Source: an uncultured Bacteroidota bacterium
Lineage (GTDB): Bacteria; Bacteroidota; Bacteroidia; B-17B0; Aurantibacillaceae
Length of the DNA stretch: 50,920 nt
Direction: 5' to 3'
Assembly: GCA_937873155.1 (NCBI GenBank)
Contig: CALMVZ010000019.1
Coordinates: 1 to 50,920, forward strand
The translations under genes and the position numbers were made by a program. The notes below the pieces were generated by a model. It made no database searches, had not been told where the DNA came from, and saw only the letters and a list, made by a program, of their open reading frames with translations. Shown one piece after another: positions 16,075 to 25,900 of the stretch. Positions within the stretch are counted from its first letter, which is position 1, and each line of letters begins with the position of its first letter.

Positions 16075-17409
16075 TTGTTTGATATCAATTTGATTAAACG
16101 ACTCTCATATTCAACATTCATTTTCATCTTTCTTACCCTTTCAGTTTACGGACAGAAAACCAGCATAGAAGATCTTGCCAAAAGTGTTATGTCGGCGGGT
16201 AAGGAATTCAATAAAATGCAGGACCGTCATGTTGCCATTGTGGATAGTTTCAGCCAGCTCAATTCCTATAATGCCAATTACTATTATCTCGATACAATGC
16301 TGCATAAAGCCCAAAAGGTCGGGGACAAGAAATTAGAGGCGATCGTCCTGATGTCGAAAGGTAATTTTTTCCTCGGAACAGGTAACAGTTTTAAATCTAT
16401 TGAGGCATTCAGGCAGTCGATAGCTATAATGGAAAAGATCGATTATCCTTCCGGTCTTTGTAATGCCTACACGAACATGGGAAATACTTATTTCTATATG
16501 TTCGATTATGAAAAAGCGCTTTCATTTTACAAAACCGCGATCAGCTATGCCAAAAAAATAACAGATCCAACCAGCAATAAGGAAGCTAAACTGGCCAACC
16601 TGTATAATAATATGGGAGGAGTTTATTGCTCGACAAATGATTTTGTGTACGGGAAAACATATTTTTCGATGGCAATGGATATTTGGAGAAAGACGAAAGA
16701 TAGTGTGAGTCTTGCTTATGCTTTCAATAATTTCGCGCAGATCTTTCACGAACAAAACCAAAACGACAGCGCTGAATTTTATTATAATCTCGCTCTTAAA
16801 CTCAAACTGCGTCACGGGGATCTTGCGGATAAATCTGACGGTTACAGGATACTGGCTATGTTCTATATTAACCAGGGAAAGATCGAAAAAGCACTTGATT
16901 ATTGTCATACTTCTTTAACTTACCTGGATACAACTATTTTCAACCGTCAATTGATGCATGCTTACCAGTTACTGAATGAAATTTATCACCGTAAAAAAGA
17001 TTACAGGAATGAATTGAGGTATTTTAAACTTTATTCTTTAGCTAAAGATTCTGCTAACAGCCGTGAAAAAGTAAGCAGCCTTACCAAACTGGAAATGCAG
17101 TTTGAATTCAGTAAGATCCATTTGGCGGATAGTATCAAATCGGTAGAAGAGATCAAATTAAAGGATGCAACCATTTCATCCAAGAAACAACAAAGTTATT
17201 TCCTGATCTTTATTTTAGTACTGGCAGTTATTGTGTTAGGACTAATCTATTCGAGATTTAAATTAACTAAAAAACAAAAGATCATTATTGAAGAAAAGAA
17301 TAAAGAGATCACTGATAGTATCAACTACGCCAGGAAGATCCAGCAATCCATATTGCCAAGCGAAAAGTACTTCCAGAAAGAAATCGGGCGCTTAAAGGAT
17401 AAAAAGTAA
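16075..17409 (+). CDS. TPR-repeat membrane protein, apparent SpoIIE phosphatase relative without catalytic domain
   Basis: A 444-residue protein. An in-frame TAA precedes the TTG at 16075 and no ATG starts the frame, so translation begins at TTG 16075 or TTG 16090; the latter gives a compact signal peptide (IKRLSYSTFIFIFLTLSVYGQ). TPR repeats fill about 40-330, and a transmembrane helix is at about 372-394 (YFLIFILVLAVIVLGLIY). The tail repeats the linker seen in the 6939-9377 protein (EEKNKEITDSINYARKIQQSILPS) but ends about 15 residues later, exactly where the SpoIIE domain should begin. No remnant of that domain is visible downstream. It may be a signalling-dead sensor or may partner other proteins. 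Confidence 0.8.
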   Translation: MFDINLIKRLSYSTFIFIFLTLSVYGQKTSIEDLAKSVMSAGKEFNKMQDRHVAIVDSFSQLNSYNANYYYLDTMLHKAQKVGDKKLEAIVLMSKGNFFLGTGNSFKSIEAFRQSIAIMEKIDYPSGLCNAYTNMGNTYFYMFDYEKALSFYKTAISYAKKITDPTSNKEAKLANLYNNMGGVYCSTNDFVYGKTYFSMAMDIWRKTKDSVSLAYAFNNFAQIFHEQNQNDSAEFYYNLALKLKLRHGDLADKSDGYRILAMFYINQGKIEKALDYCHTSLTYLDTTIFNRQLMHAYQLLNEIYHRKKDYRNELRYFKLYSLAKDSANSREKVSSLTKLEMQFEFSKIHLADSIKSVEEIKLKDATISSKKQQSYFLIFILVLAVIVLGLIYSRFKLTKKQKIIIEEKNKEITDSINYARKIQQSILPSEKYFQKEIGRLKDKK

Positions 17410-17435
17410 AGCTTTAAAAGGTTAAACCGCTGAAA

Positions 17436-17484
17436 GCCCCTGTTTTAGGGGGTTCCGGGGCATCTCAATTTCTTTTTTTTATTT
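17436..17484 (+). terminator. Possible terminator after the truncated TPR gene
   Basis: GCCCC (17436-17440) can pair with GGGGC (17457-17461), or CCCC with the inner GGGG at 17447-17452. A long T run begins about 10 nt later. The distance from stem to T run makes this weak. Confidence 0.35.
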
Positions 17485-17535
17485 GTTTATATCAAAAAAA
17501 AGTTGTTATTTGGAAGGAAGAAATACCATTTGATT

Positions 17536-18603
17536 ATGACAGGTACTTTAGATATAACCATTGAAAAAACTGCAAAAAGCAGGATAAAAGATCAGGATGT
17601 GAATAACGTTCCTTTCGGGAAAGTTTTTTCTGATCACATGTTCGTAGTTGAATATGCTGATGGTAAATGGCAAAAAGGAATTATTACACCGTATAGGGAT
17701 ATCCCGATGAGCCTTGCGCTTTCTGCTTTGCATTATGGACAAGCTATTTTTGAAGGCATGAAAGCCTATAAAAATGAAGCGGGGGAAATAGCACTTTTCA
17801 GACCGTTAGATAACTTTAAACGTTTGAATATTTCAGCAGTAAGGATGGCAATGCCTGAAATTCCTGAGGAATTATTCATGGGTGGTTTAATTGAATTGTT
17901 GAAGATGGATAAAGACTGGGTGCCAAGTTCTGAATCCGGAAGTTTATATATCCGTCCGTTCATGATCGCTACTGACGAAGCTATTGGTGTAAAAGCAAGC
18001 GATACTTATAAATTCGTTATCATTACTTGTCCTGCCGGTAAATATTATTCCGAGCCGATCAAGGTAATGGTGGAAACTAATTATTTCCGCGCGGTTGAAG
18101 GTGGTGTGGGGTTTACAAAATGTGCAGGTAATTACGGAAGAAGTTTATTCCCGACAAAATTAGCCCAGCAAAAAGGATACCAGCAAGTGATCTGGACCGA
18201 CGCGAAAACGCATTCTTTCCTCGAAGAATCAGGAACTATGAACTTAATGTTCGTGATCGATAATATTTTAGTTACACCTGCAACCAGCGATACTATTTTA
18301 GCAGGTGTTACCCGCGACAGTGTTTTGCGTTTAGCAAGGGACTGGGGAATGTTAGTGGAAGAACGTAAAGTTTCAATTAAAGAAATTTTTGATGCGCATA
18401 AAGCAGGAAGATTACAGGAAGCATTCGGCGTGGGAACAGCTGCAACCATTGCGCAAATTGTTACTATTGGTTATGAAGGAAAAGATTATGAATTACCTCC
18501 TGTAGAACAACGTAAATTCTCACCTAAAGTGGACCAGGCTTTACGCGATATAAGAAAATGCAGAACGGACGATAAATTCCGTTGGACAATGAAGGTAGCT
18601 TGA
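17536..18603 (+). CDS. ilvE: Branched-chain amino acid aminotransferase
   Basis: PLP-dependent class IV aminotransferase that interconverts Leu, Ile and Val with their 2-oxo acids. I chose the ATG at 17536 (MTGTLDITIEKTAKSR, 355 residues); an 11-residue upstream extension from TTG is less likely. Family features: ALHYGQAIFEGMKAY, LYIRPFMIATDEAIGVK, the PLP-lysine region GFTKCAGNYGRSL, FLEESGTMNLMFV and EAFGVGTAATIAQI. Length and motifs fit the eukaryote-like (type II) BCAT group. The gene has its own strong terminator. Together with the 2-oxoacid dehydrogenase at 32367 it suggests branched-chain amino acid catabolism or branched fatty-acid precursor supply. Confidence 0.95.
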   Translation: MTGTLDITIEKTAKSRIKDQDVNNVPFGKVFSDHMFVVEYADGKWQKGIITPYRDIPMSLALSALHYGQAIFEGMKAYKNEAGEIALFRPLDNFKRLNISAVRMAMPEIPEELFMGGLIELLKMDKDWVPSSESGSLYIRPFMIATDEAIGVKASDTYKFVIITCPAGKYYSEPIKVMVETNYFRAVEGGVGFTKCAGNYGRSLFPTKLAQQKGYQQVIWTDAKTHSFLEESGTMNLMFVIDNILVTPATSDTILAGVTRDSVLRLARDWGMLVEERKVSIKEIFDAHKAGRLQEAFGVGTAATIAQIVTIGYEGKDYELPPVEQRKFSPKVDQALRDIRKCRTDDKFRWTMKVA

Positions 18604-18616
18604 TAATTTCGTGTTT

Positions 18617-18698
18617 GTTATTTCGGGTTTCGGGTTGTTCCGGAACCCGATTTTTTTTTTTACCATTATATAACCCGAAACTCTAAACCCGAAATAAC
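18617..18698. repeat. Inverted repeat around the ilvE terminator
   Basis: Perfect 14-nt arms GTTATTTCGGGTTT (18617-18630) and AAACCCGAAATAAC (18685-18698) enclose the ilvE terminator. The arms belong to a degenerate AACCCGAAACCCTAA-type repeat also present at 28291-28319 inside the WbqC-family gene. Confidence 0.6.
18631..18661 (+). terminator. Intrinsic terminator of ilvE
   Basis: CGGGTT (18631-18636) and AACCCG (18644-18649) form a 6-bp stem with a 7-nt loop, followed by eleven T residues (18651-18661). It lies 27 nt after the ilvE stop. Confidence 0.85.
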
Positions 18699-18706
18699 TA
18701 ATGTTA

Positions 18707-18911
18707 CTAGTGAACGAAATAATTAAGAATTCCTGTTAGAATAAGAACTACACCTGATGGTTCGGCAAGCTCACCATGACAACCTAGTGTATAAAGAAGT
18801 TCAACATACCTGTTAGGATTAGAACTATTCCTGACGGTTCGGCAAGCTCACCATGACAACCTAGTGTATAAAGAAGTTCAATATACCTGTTAGGATTAGA
18901 ACTATTCCTGA
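18707..18911 (-). repeat. Three 77-bp-period copies of a gene 3' end
   Basis: The last 16 codons plus stop of the transporter-like gene occur three times at an exact 77-bp period: 18707-18757, 18784-18834 and 18861-18911 (the last is the true gene end). A 26-nt spacer carrying CGGCAAGCTCACCATGACA separates them. Copies two and three are almost identical. The outermost copy differs at 14 of 51 positions, yet 8 of the 11 changed codons are synonymous and the other three are conservative (Val/Ile, Tyr/Phe). Confidence 0.9.
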
Positions 18912-19481
18912 AACAAGACCTGCATTGTGTTCTAATTTGTGAGCGTTTATTTTCTTTAAGATCTTTTTGGCAAATGAGAGCCAGATGATTATTCCCGCAA
19001 CAGAGATAACGATGTAAAGAATACTGATCAGGAAAATATATTTCACTCCTGCTGTTCCTGCCAAAACAAAATAACCTTCAATTTCGAGGCATGGTGATAA
19101 GAACATACTTGTGACCAAAACCGTAATGATCTTTTTGGAACTCATTTTTCGGATCTCATCTTCGTTGTGTAAATGAAAGTGATGATGTGTATGATGACGG
19201 ACAATGAATATCAAACCTAAAACAATTAAAATTATAGAAGATATCAGCTTTGAAATTTCCTCAAAATGTGCGCTTACTTTAAAACTTAACAAACCAATTG
19301 CTATTCCTAAAATAACTGTACTTAAAGCATGCGCAAGAGCTGAAATAATAGTGATCTTAAAAGTCTGTTGATTGGTCCATCCGAATTTTTTCTCAAACGC
19401 CAGGATAGGTATCCAATGACTTGGGATCAGAGCATGCAAAATGCTTATGGTTAAAGTACCTATGAGAAGTTGCGTTATCAT
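18861..19481 (-). CDS. Polytopic membrane protein with His-rich loop, possible metal-cation exporter
   Basis: A 206-residue protein with about six membrane segments. The first carries HALIPSHWIPI, and a cytosolic or periplasmic loop has many histidines (RHHTHHHFHLHNED). A second conserved-looking motif is MFLSPCLEIEGYF. The arrangement resembles the NicO/RcnA nickel-cobalt or LysE/TauE-like exporter superfamilies; I judge this by topology and the His loop, not by a firm motif. No metal regulator is adjacent. The 3' end is duplicated twice downstream in an array with a dispersed repeat, so the gene end has been rearranged. Confidence 0.7.
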   Translation of the reverse strand: MITQLLIGTLTISILHALIPSHWIPILAFEKKFGWTNQQTFKITIISALAHALSTVILGIAIGLLSFKVSAHFEEISKLISSIILIVLGLIFIVRHHTHHHFHLHNEDEIRKMSSKKIITVLVTSMFLSPCLEIEGYFVLAGTAGVKYIFLISILYIVISVAGIIIWLSFAKKILKKINAHKLEHNAGLVSGIVLILTGILNFFIH

Positions 19482-19533
19482 TTGAACGGGAAGGCGAAGT
19501 TACGGTTTTAATTGGTATTAAAAGGCATAAAAA

Positions 19534-19553
19534 AAACCGCCCGGAGGCGGTTT
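19534..19553 (-). terminator. Intrinsic terminator of the first M4 peptidase gene
   Basis: AAACCGCC (19534-19541) and GGCGGTTT (19546-19553) form an 8-bp stem with a 4-nt loop. On the minus strand a T run follows, 12 nt after the stop of the 19565-22828 gene. Confidence 0.9.
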
Positions 19554-19564
19554 AATTTGTAGTA

Positions 19565-22500
19565 TTATTGTTTGACTATTTTCTGACGGAATGTGTTTTT
19601 CGAGTTATCCTGTACTTCAATAAAATAAATACCTTTTGCTAATGTATTAATATCGATCCTGTTCGATCTTGCGTTCAATTGTTTTACGATCAATAATTTT
19701 CCGGTTGCATCAAAAACCCTGAAACTAAGTTCTGTTTCCTTATCGTTAGTTAATATTAAGAAATCATTGGCCGGATTAGGATACAAATTGATTGTTGCAG
19801 AACCATTCAATTCATTGATACCAACACAAGCTGATACTGAAATAGTTTTTGCTGTTGAGGCAAAACAACCTGAAACAGGATCAGAATAATTATAAGTTAT
19901 AGTATAAGTCCCAACACCTGTTGCAGGGTTGAAATTATTTCCGCTAACGCCTGTTCCTGTAAATATACCGCCGCTTGGCGATCCCGTTAATGTTACCATT
20001 CCATCATCTAAACAAGCTGTATTTGTACTTATTGTAGAAGTTGCAACAGGAGTTTGGGCCACCGTTACAGTTGCTGTTTCTACTATGATACCGCATGAAG
20101 AAGTTGATGCAGACACTGTATAAACCGTGGTCGCTAAAGGGCTAACACTAATAGAAGATGTAGTTGCACCGGTGCTCCATGAATAAGTAGGAGAGCCGCT
20201 CGCAATAAGATTTATACTTTGTCCGCTGCAAATTGAACCTGAATTAACAGTAATAGCTGACCCCGGAACAACAGTTCCTGTAACTACAACAGGCGCACTT
20301 TTACAATCACCCGGCTCAACCTGCCAGTTATAAAAATAGAAGTGATAATTTGGTCCCTGGCTGCTTCCTGTGATATCAACCATGCCGCCGATATTGTAAG
20401 GGTAGGTCACCCCACCGTTATTCCTGTATAATTGAGCGGTGCCCGAACCTAAACCTAAACGGTAGCCGTATCCCGGTGTTAAATTAAAATCAAGGGTTAC
20501 AGTGCTGATACCGGCGGGAATATTTACCACAGTACTTTGCAATACAGTATTCATTTTATCCCTTAACTGAATAGTACGCGTATTAGTTGTTGAAGCCTGA
20601 ACCATTACTGTTTTTAATTTACAAGGCTGGAGAACGGTTAATGAATCGTAAGCCGTAGTTCCGGGGAAATTGGCGCCTGTACCAATGGTTGGTGAAGAAG
20701 GGCCTCCAAAAACTGACGGATTTGTAAACGTATTAACTACATAATAACTGGTTGTTGTGCTGATAGTAGGTGTATAATTTGTGCCGATGAAAACCGGAGT
20801 GCCTGTCACTGTTGGAGTAGTATACCAAAATTGTTGCCCGGTTCCGTTTGCTGTCAGATTTACTGTTCCTGAACTGCATCTGAAATCATCTGTTCCGGTT
20901 GAAGAAGGAGGAGAACTAATTACGATATAGTTGTTCTTAATGATCGAATCAGGGGTAGCAGCACAGCTTGAAGTAGCTACTAATTTTACATTGTAAGTTC
21001 CGTTCGCCGTATAGGTATGAACAGGATTTAATGAGGTAGAAAGGGCAGAGCCATCACCGAAATCCCACGAATAAGTATCGCCGCCAATTGATGTGTTATA
21101 GAAGTTTGCAGTGAAAGGTAACGAACACATTAATGTACCGATAGATGTGAAATTAGCAACCGGTGTAGTTGTTCCTGATGGAGCAGGACCAACGCCAACT
21201 GCATACCATGCGTTTTTCACCTGGTAAACTTCATTAGAACATGCGCCGAAAAGATCGATGGCAGCTTGCGTAGATAAATTTCTTGCAGAAGCAAAATTCG
21301 TACTCGGACCATAATAATTAACCAAAGCACGGAAAGCAATTCTCGATGCGTCGGTCATTCCTAAACCTGTAACAGTATAACTGGTTGAAAGGTCGTTGAC
21401 ACCGCTACCTCCTATAGCTAAAAGATAGAACCAATAATTACTTACGCCACTATTGGAATGTACACCACATTGATCATTTGCGCCGCTAGGCGTACACCCA
21501 ACTGTATTCATCCATCCTGTTCCGCCATATGTATCCGGATCACCAAAAGCGCTTGGGTTAGCCATGTTTCTTATACCACCAACAGTTTCGCCTATCAGCC
21601 AATTGAAAGTCATTGGCTTTGCATAAAATTCGATACAAGCTCCAAAAATATCAGAGTAGCTTTCATTCAAAGCACCCGACTCACTGGCGTAAACCAAACC
21701 TGCATTCATGCTGGTTAAACCATGCGTTATCTCGTGACCTACTATATCAATTCCCGTAAAACCTCCTGAAGAACCTGAGCCATAGGTCATATAAGATCCG
21801 TTCCAGAACGCATTAGCATAGCTAACCCCATAATCAGCGTAACTGATCAGTTTAAAACCTGCGTTATTGATGCTGTTAAAACTATGCGCGTTCAAATAAT
21901 AATCATAGGTCATTTCAGCGCCCCAATGTGCATCAGTGCCTATCTGGTCAATAGTTGTAGTATTTGTCCAGGCAGTACTTGTATTGGTATAATCAACAGC
22001 AGCAGCGGTACTGGTTGAAGTATTAAGATCAAAAGTTTCAATTCCTAAACCACGGCCCGTTTCACGTAAACGGTAAAGGCCTGCCGAAACATTATCTACA
22101 GTGAACGATTGAACGCCGCTGAATTTAGTTGTTGCAGTAGCGGGTACATCTGCAGTATGAATTAATTGCTCTTCTGCTAAAACAACACCAGACTGAGCAT
22201 CAACAATAACATTCGCGCCATACAAAGGTTCATCAGCATAGATCGCGAATTTATATGCGTAATAAGACTTATTCTCTTTTGGATAAATGATCACTTCTGC
22301 TTTTGGATAATAAGAGAGGTCCGGATCATTAAAACTTTTTTGAAGCTGAACCTGAAGGGCTTTATCTTCCCATTTGTACTTTTTAGCCCCAACTTTTTTC
22401 AAAGCTATTTGTAAAGCTCTTTGAGATGAGATTGAAACAGCATTTGACGGTTTCGGAAGATCATTTAAAGTTCCGCTTAACGATACGATCTTTCCGTCGC

Positions 22501-22828
22501 GGCTATGTACAATGATCTGGCTGTTATGTACCGGAACATTATTATAGTTCAATTGATAACGGCTATGCGTAAACCCGATCTCGTCGTTTTGGCTTTTATA
22601 TTTCTTAGCTTTAAAATCATTTGTAAGAAATGTGTTGTCTAAAAAAGCCTGTGTATTACTTTCGTAAACAGGTGAAGACTTTTCCATCCTGATAAAATCG
22701 ATCTCATTTTTATCATTTACTGTATAATCTTTACTTATCGCAGCCAATCTTTGATTGGTTTGTGAAAGCATTAACTGAGTGGAAAATAATCCAAGGGTTA
22801 AAAGTACTAGAGTTGATCTTTTATTCAT
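19565..22828 (-). CDS. Secreted M4 (thermolysin-family) metalloprotease with PKD, Ig-like and T9SS type A domains
   Basis: Zinc endopeptidase of 1087 residues. A signal peptide (to about 23) is followed by a thermolysin-type propeptide (FTP/PepSY, about 30-220). The catalytic domain has HEITH near residue 364-368, the third ligand in ESGALNESYSDIFG and the second active-site His in CGVHSNSGVSNYWFYLLA. Then come a PKD domain (SWDFGDGSALSTSLNPVHTYTANGTYNVKL), Ig-like segments and a T9SS type A domain (LYPNPANDFLI, VFDATGKLL, KGIYFIEV). All catalytic residues needed are present, so it is probably active extracellularly after propeptide removal. The tandem paralogue lies directly upstream. It has its own terminator. 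Confidence 0.96.
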   Translation of the reverse strand: MNKRSTLVLLTLGLFSTQLMLSQTNQRLAAISKDYTVNDKNEIDFIRMEKSSPVYESNTQAFLDNTFLTNDFKAKKYKSQNDEIGFTHSRYQLNYNNVPVHNSQIIVHSRDGKIVSLSGTLNDLPKPSNAVSISSQRALQIALKKVGAKKYKWEDKALQVQLQKSFNDPDLSYYPKAEVIIYPKENKSYYAYKFAIYADEPLYGANVIVDAQSGVVLAEEQLIHTADVPATATTKFSGVQSFTVDNVSAGLYRLRETGRGLGIETFDLNTSTSTAAAVDYTNTSTAWTNTTTIDQIGTDAHWGAEMTYDYYLNAHSFNSINNAGFKLISYADYGVSYANAFWNGSYMTYGSGSSGGFTGIDIVGHEITHGLTSMNAGLVYASESGALNESYSDIFGACIEFYAKPMTFNWLIGETVGGIRNMANPSAFGDPDTYGGTGWMNTVGCTPSGANDQCGVHSNSGVSNYWFYLLAIGGSGVNDLSTSYTVTGLGMTDASRIAFRALVNYYGPSTNFASARNLSTQAAIDLFGACSNEVYQVKNAWYAVGVGPAPSGTTTPVANFTSIGTLMCSLPFTANFYNTSIGGDTYSWDFGDGSALSTSLNPVHTYTANGTYNVKLVATSSCAATPDSIIKNNYIVISSPPSSTGTDDFRCSSGTVNLTANGTGQQFWYTTPTVTGTPVFIGTNYTPTISTTTSYYVVNTFTNPSVFGGPSSPTIGTGANFPGTTAYDSLTVLQPCKLKTVMVQASTTNTRTIQLRDKMNTVLQSTVVNIPAGISTVTLDFNLTPGYGYRLGLGSGTAQLYRNNGGVTYPYNIGGMVDITGSSQGPNYHFYFYNWQVEPGDCKSAPVVVTGTVVPGSAITVNSGSICSGQSINLIASGSPTYSWSTGATTSSISVSPLATTVYTVSASTSSCGIIVETATVTVAQTPVATSTISTNTACLDDGMVTLTGSPSGGIFTGTGVSGNNFNPATGVGTYTITYNYSDPVSGCFASTAKTISVSACVGINELNGSATINLYPNPANDFLILTNDKETELSFRVFDATGKLLIVKQLNARSNRIDINTLAKGIYFIEVQDNSKNTFRQKIVKQ

Positions 22829-22872
22829 GTTTTTGTGTTCTGGGTTTATTAACTGTTACGTCTGTTCAACAA

Positions 22873-22902
22873 AAAAGTTTGGCCGAATTTAGCCAAACTT
22901 TT
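22873..22902 (-). terminator. Intrinsic terminator of the second M4 peptidase gene
   Basis: Perfect 11-bp arms AAAAGTTTGGC (22873-22883) and GCCAAACTTTT (22892-22902) with an 8-nt loop. The minus-strand product ends in a T run. It lies between the two M4 genes, so these are separate transcripts. Confidence 0.9.
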
Positions 22903-22920
22903 CTATATCTATTGAATTAA

Positions 22921-25900
22921 TTACTGTTTTACTAACTTAGTTTTAAAGATACGGGTATCACCATCCATGATCTCAACAAAATACAGGCCTTTAGAGTATT
23001 TACTCATATCAATTTGATCTTTATATAATGTGGTTTGCTTCGATACGATCAATTTACCTGTCACGTCGTATAAATTAATGCTGATCTTATCCGAAGTTAC
23101 AGTATTGAAGATCTCGATATAATTCTCAGCCGGGTTAGGGTATACGTTGATCATATTGGGAGTTGCCGTAGCGATCTCCTGTACGCCGGTACATAAACTA
23201 ACCGAAACAGTTGAGATCGCGCTTGAAGAACAATTGAACGAGTTGGTTCCGATCACTGTATATGTTGTGTTAGTTGTTGGACTTACAGCAGCAGGATTGG
23301 TTGTAATAGCGCCGGGATTGAAAGTATACGAAGCAGCGCCTGCTCCTGTTAAAGTAGCGGTTTGACCGGTACAAATATTAGGTGAGTTTACAGTTACAAC
23401 AGGCGTAGGATTTACAACAACACTTGCAACCTGGGTATTAGAACAACTTCCCGTAGTTCCTGTTACAGAGTATGAAGTGGTAGTGGAAGGACTTACTGAA
23501 ATACCTGAAGTGGTTTGACCTGAACTCCATGAATAAGTTGTTGCGCCGCTTGCTGAAATGTTTGCATTTTGACCATTACAAATAGTAGCAGACGTAGCAG
23601 AAACTGTTGGATTTGGATTAACTGTAACTGCTGTAGTTCTTGTTCCTATACACGAACCTGTTGTTCCTGTCACGGTATAAACTGTAGTAAGCGTTGGTGA
23701 TACTAAGATGCCTGATGTAGTTTGACCTGAACTCCAAGAATAAGTTGTTGCGCCGCTTGCTGTAATGTTTGCGCTTTGTCCGTTGCAGATAGTTGCAGAA
23801 GTTGCAGCGACAGTCGGGGTAGAGCCTACCGTAGCGGTTACAGCAACTGGCGCACTTGTACAGGCATTTTTTTGTAATTGCCAGTTATAATAGAAGTAAA
23901 AATAACCCGGAGTAGCTGCACTGGTTCCGGTCAGATCCACCAGGCCTCCGATGTTTGAAGGGAATGTAGGGCCGCCTGCACTTGTTCTGAATAAATTAAT
24001 TGCTGAAGTTGAACTTAAACCTAAACGGAATCCTGTACCAACGGTTAAAGGGAAATTAAGTGTTAAGGTGTTTGCCCCAACAGCCATGTTAATTACCGTA
24101 TTAGTGATAACAACGTTTGCGGAGTTCCTCAACTCAATAGTTCTGTTTCCTGCAACACTTGCGTAAGCAACCACTGTTCTTAAAGTACAAGGTTGAATAA
24201 CATCAAAAGTGTTATAAGCCCCATTGGTTGAATTATAATTAGATCCCGTTCCGCTTGCCGAACTTGTCGGTGCGCCAAAGATCGGTGCGTTAGTAGATGT
24301 ATTAACAACATAATAAGTTGTATTGCCGCTAATAGATGGTGTAGTATAAGTAGTGCCGATAGTGAGAGGTGTACCTGTTCCGGTTGGAGAAGCATACCAA
24401 TACAATTGCGATGTTCCGCTTGCCGTTAAGTTAACCGTTCCTGTTCCGCAACGAGAAGCACCTGTTGTAGTTGGATTAGCCGGTGTATTAACTGTTACAT
24501 ATGAAACTTTCGTGATAGAATCCTGTGCTGACAAACACCCTACAACTTTTAATTTAACTGAATAAGTTCCGTTAGCTGTATAAGTGTGAGCAGGATTAGT
24601 TGCCGTTGAAACCGCAGAGCCGTCACCGAAATTCCACTGGTAAGTTAAACCATTACCGGTTGTATTCGTAAAGTTCACATTTGCAGGTACAGAACAATAA
24701 GAAGTTCCTGCCGCTACAAAGTTAGGAGCAATTGCATTTGAATAAGCCGGACCAACGCCTACAGCGTACCATGCGTTCGTTACCTGGACAACTTCGTTAC
24801 TGCAATTTCCATAAAGATCTTTTGCAGCCTGGATAGATAATGTTCTTGCATTAGCGTAATTCGTAGAAGGGGTATAATAAACTGTTAATGCGCGGAAAGC
24901 AATACGCGAAGCTGCCGTCCATCCTAAAGCATTAACTGTATATGAATTCGAAATATCATTTGTTCCTGTACCGCCCTGTACCAATAGATAATACCAGAAG
25001 TTACTTACACCGCTATTCGTGTGAACTCCTCCGTTATCACCTGTTCCGGTGTACCAATTGGTTCCTAAGTATGTATCAGGGTCACCAAATGCATTTGGAT
25101 TAGCCATATTACGGATACCGCCAATGGATTCACCAAGGATCCATGAAGCGGTTAATGGTTTTGCATAATATTCGATAGAGTTACCGAAGATATCAGAATA
25201 ACTTTCATTGAGTGCGCCTGATTCATAACTGTAAACAAGGTTAGAAGTATTCTCAGTTAAACCATGACTAACTTCGTGGCCGCAAATATCAAGGCCAATA
25301 AAACCGCCGCCGCCGCCTGAACCGTAGGTCATTCTTAATCCATCCCAGAAAGCGTTGTTATAATTCACGCCATAATTGATATAGCTTAATAATTTAAATC
25401 CGGCATTATCTAAGCTGTTACGGCCATGATTGATGAAATAATAATCATAGGTTTTTTCACAACCAAAATGAGCATCTGTTCCTAATTGCTCAATTCCTGT
25501 GTTAGGCCAAACTGTATTTGTATAAGTTAAGTCAGTATTAGCATAAGTAGTATTTGTATTTAAATTGTAAGTTTCTATACCTAAACCACGTCCTGTTTCA
25601 CGTAAACGGTATTGACCCGCTGCATAATTATCAATTGTGAAAGATTGTACGCCGCTGTATTTTGTATTCGCGGTTCCCGGTACGTCGGCAGTACAGATCT
25701 GGTTTTCTTCAGCTAAAATGCTTCCTGTTGCAGCGTCTACGATCACATTTGCTTTGTATAGGGGTTTTTCAGCATAGATATTGAATTTGTATGCATATGA
25801 ATAATCAGCTGTCTCAACAATGTTTGGTTTTTTGTATAGTATCAATTCTCCTTTAGGATAATAAGAGAAGTTCGGATTGTTATAAACTTCTTTCATATGG

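Noticed and set aside
18707-18911. Possible CRISPR or satellite array because of the regular 77-bp period
   Set aside because: The repeated part is the coding end of the adjacent gene in frame, there are only three units, and the spacers are the same sequence.
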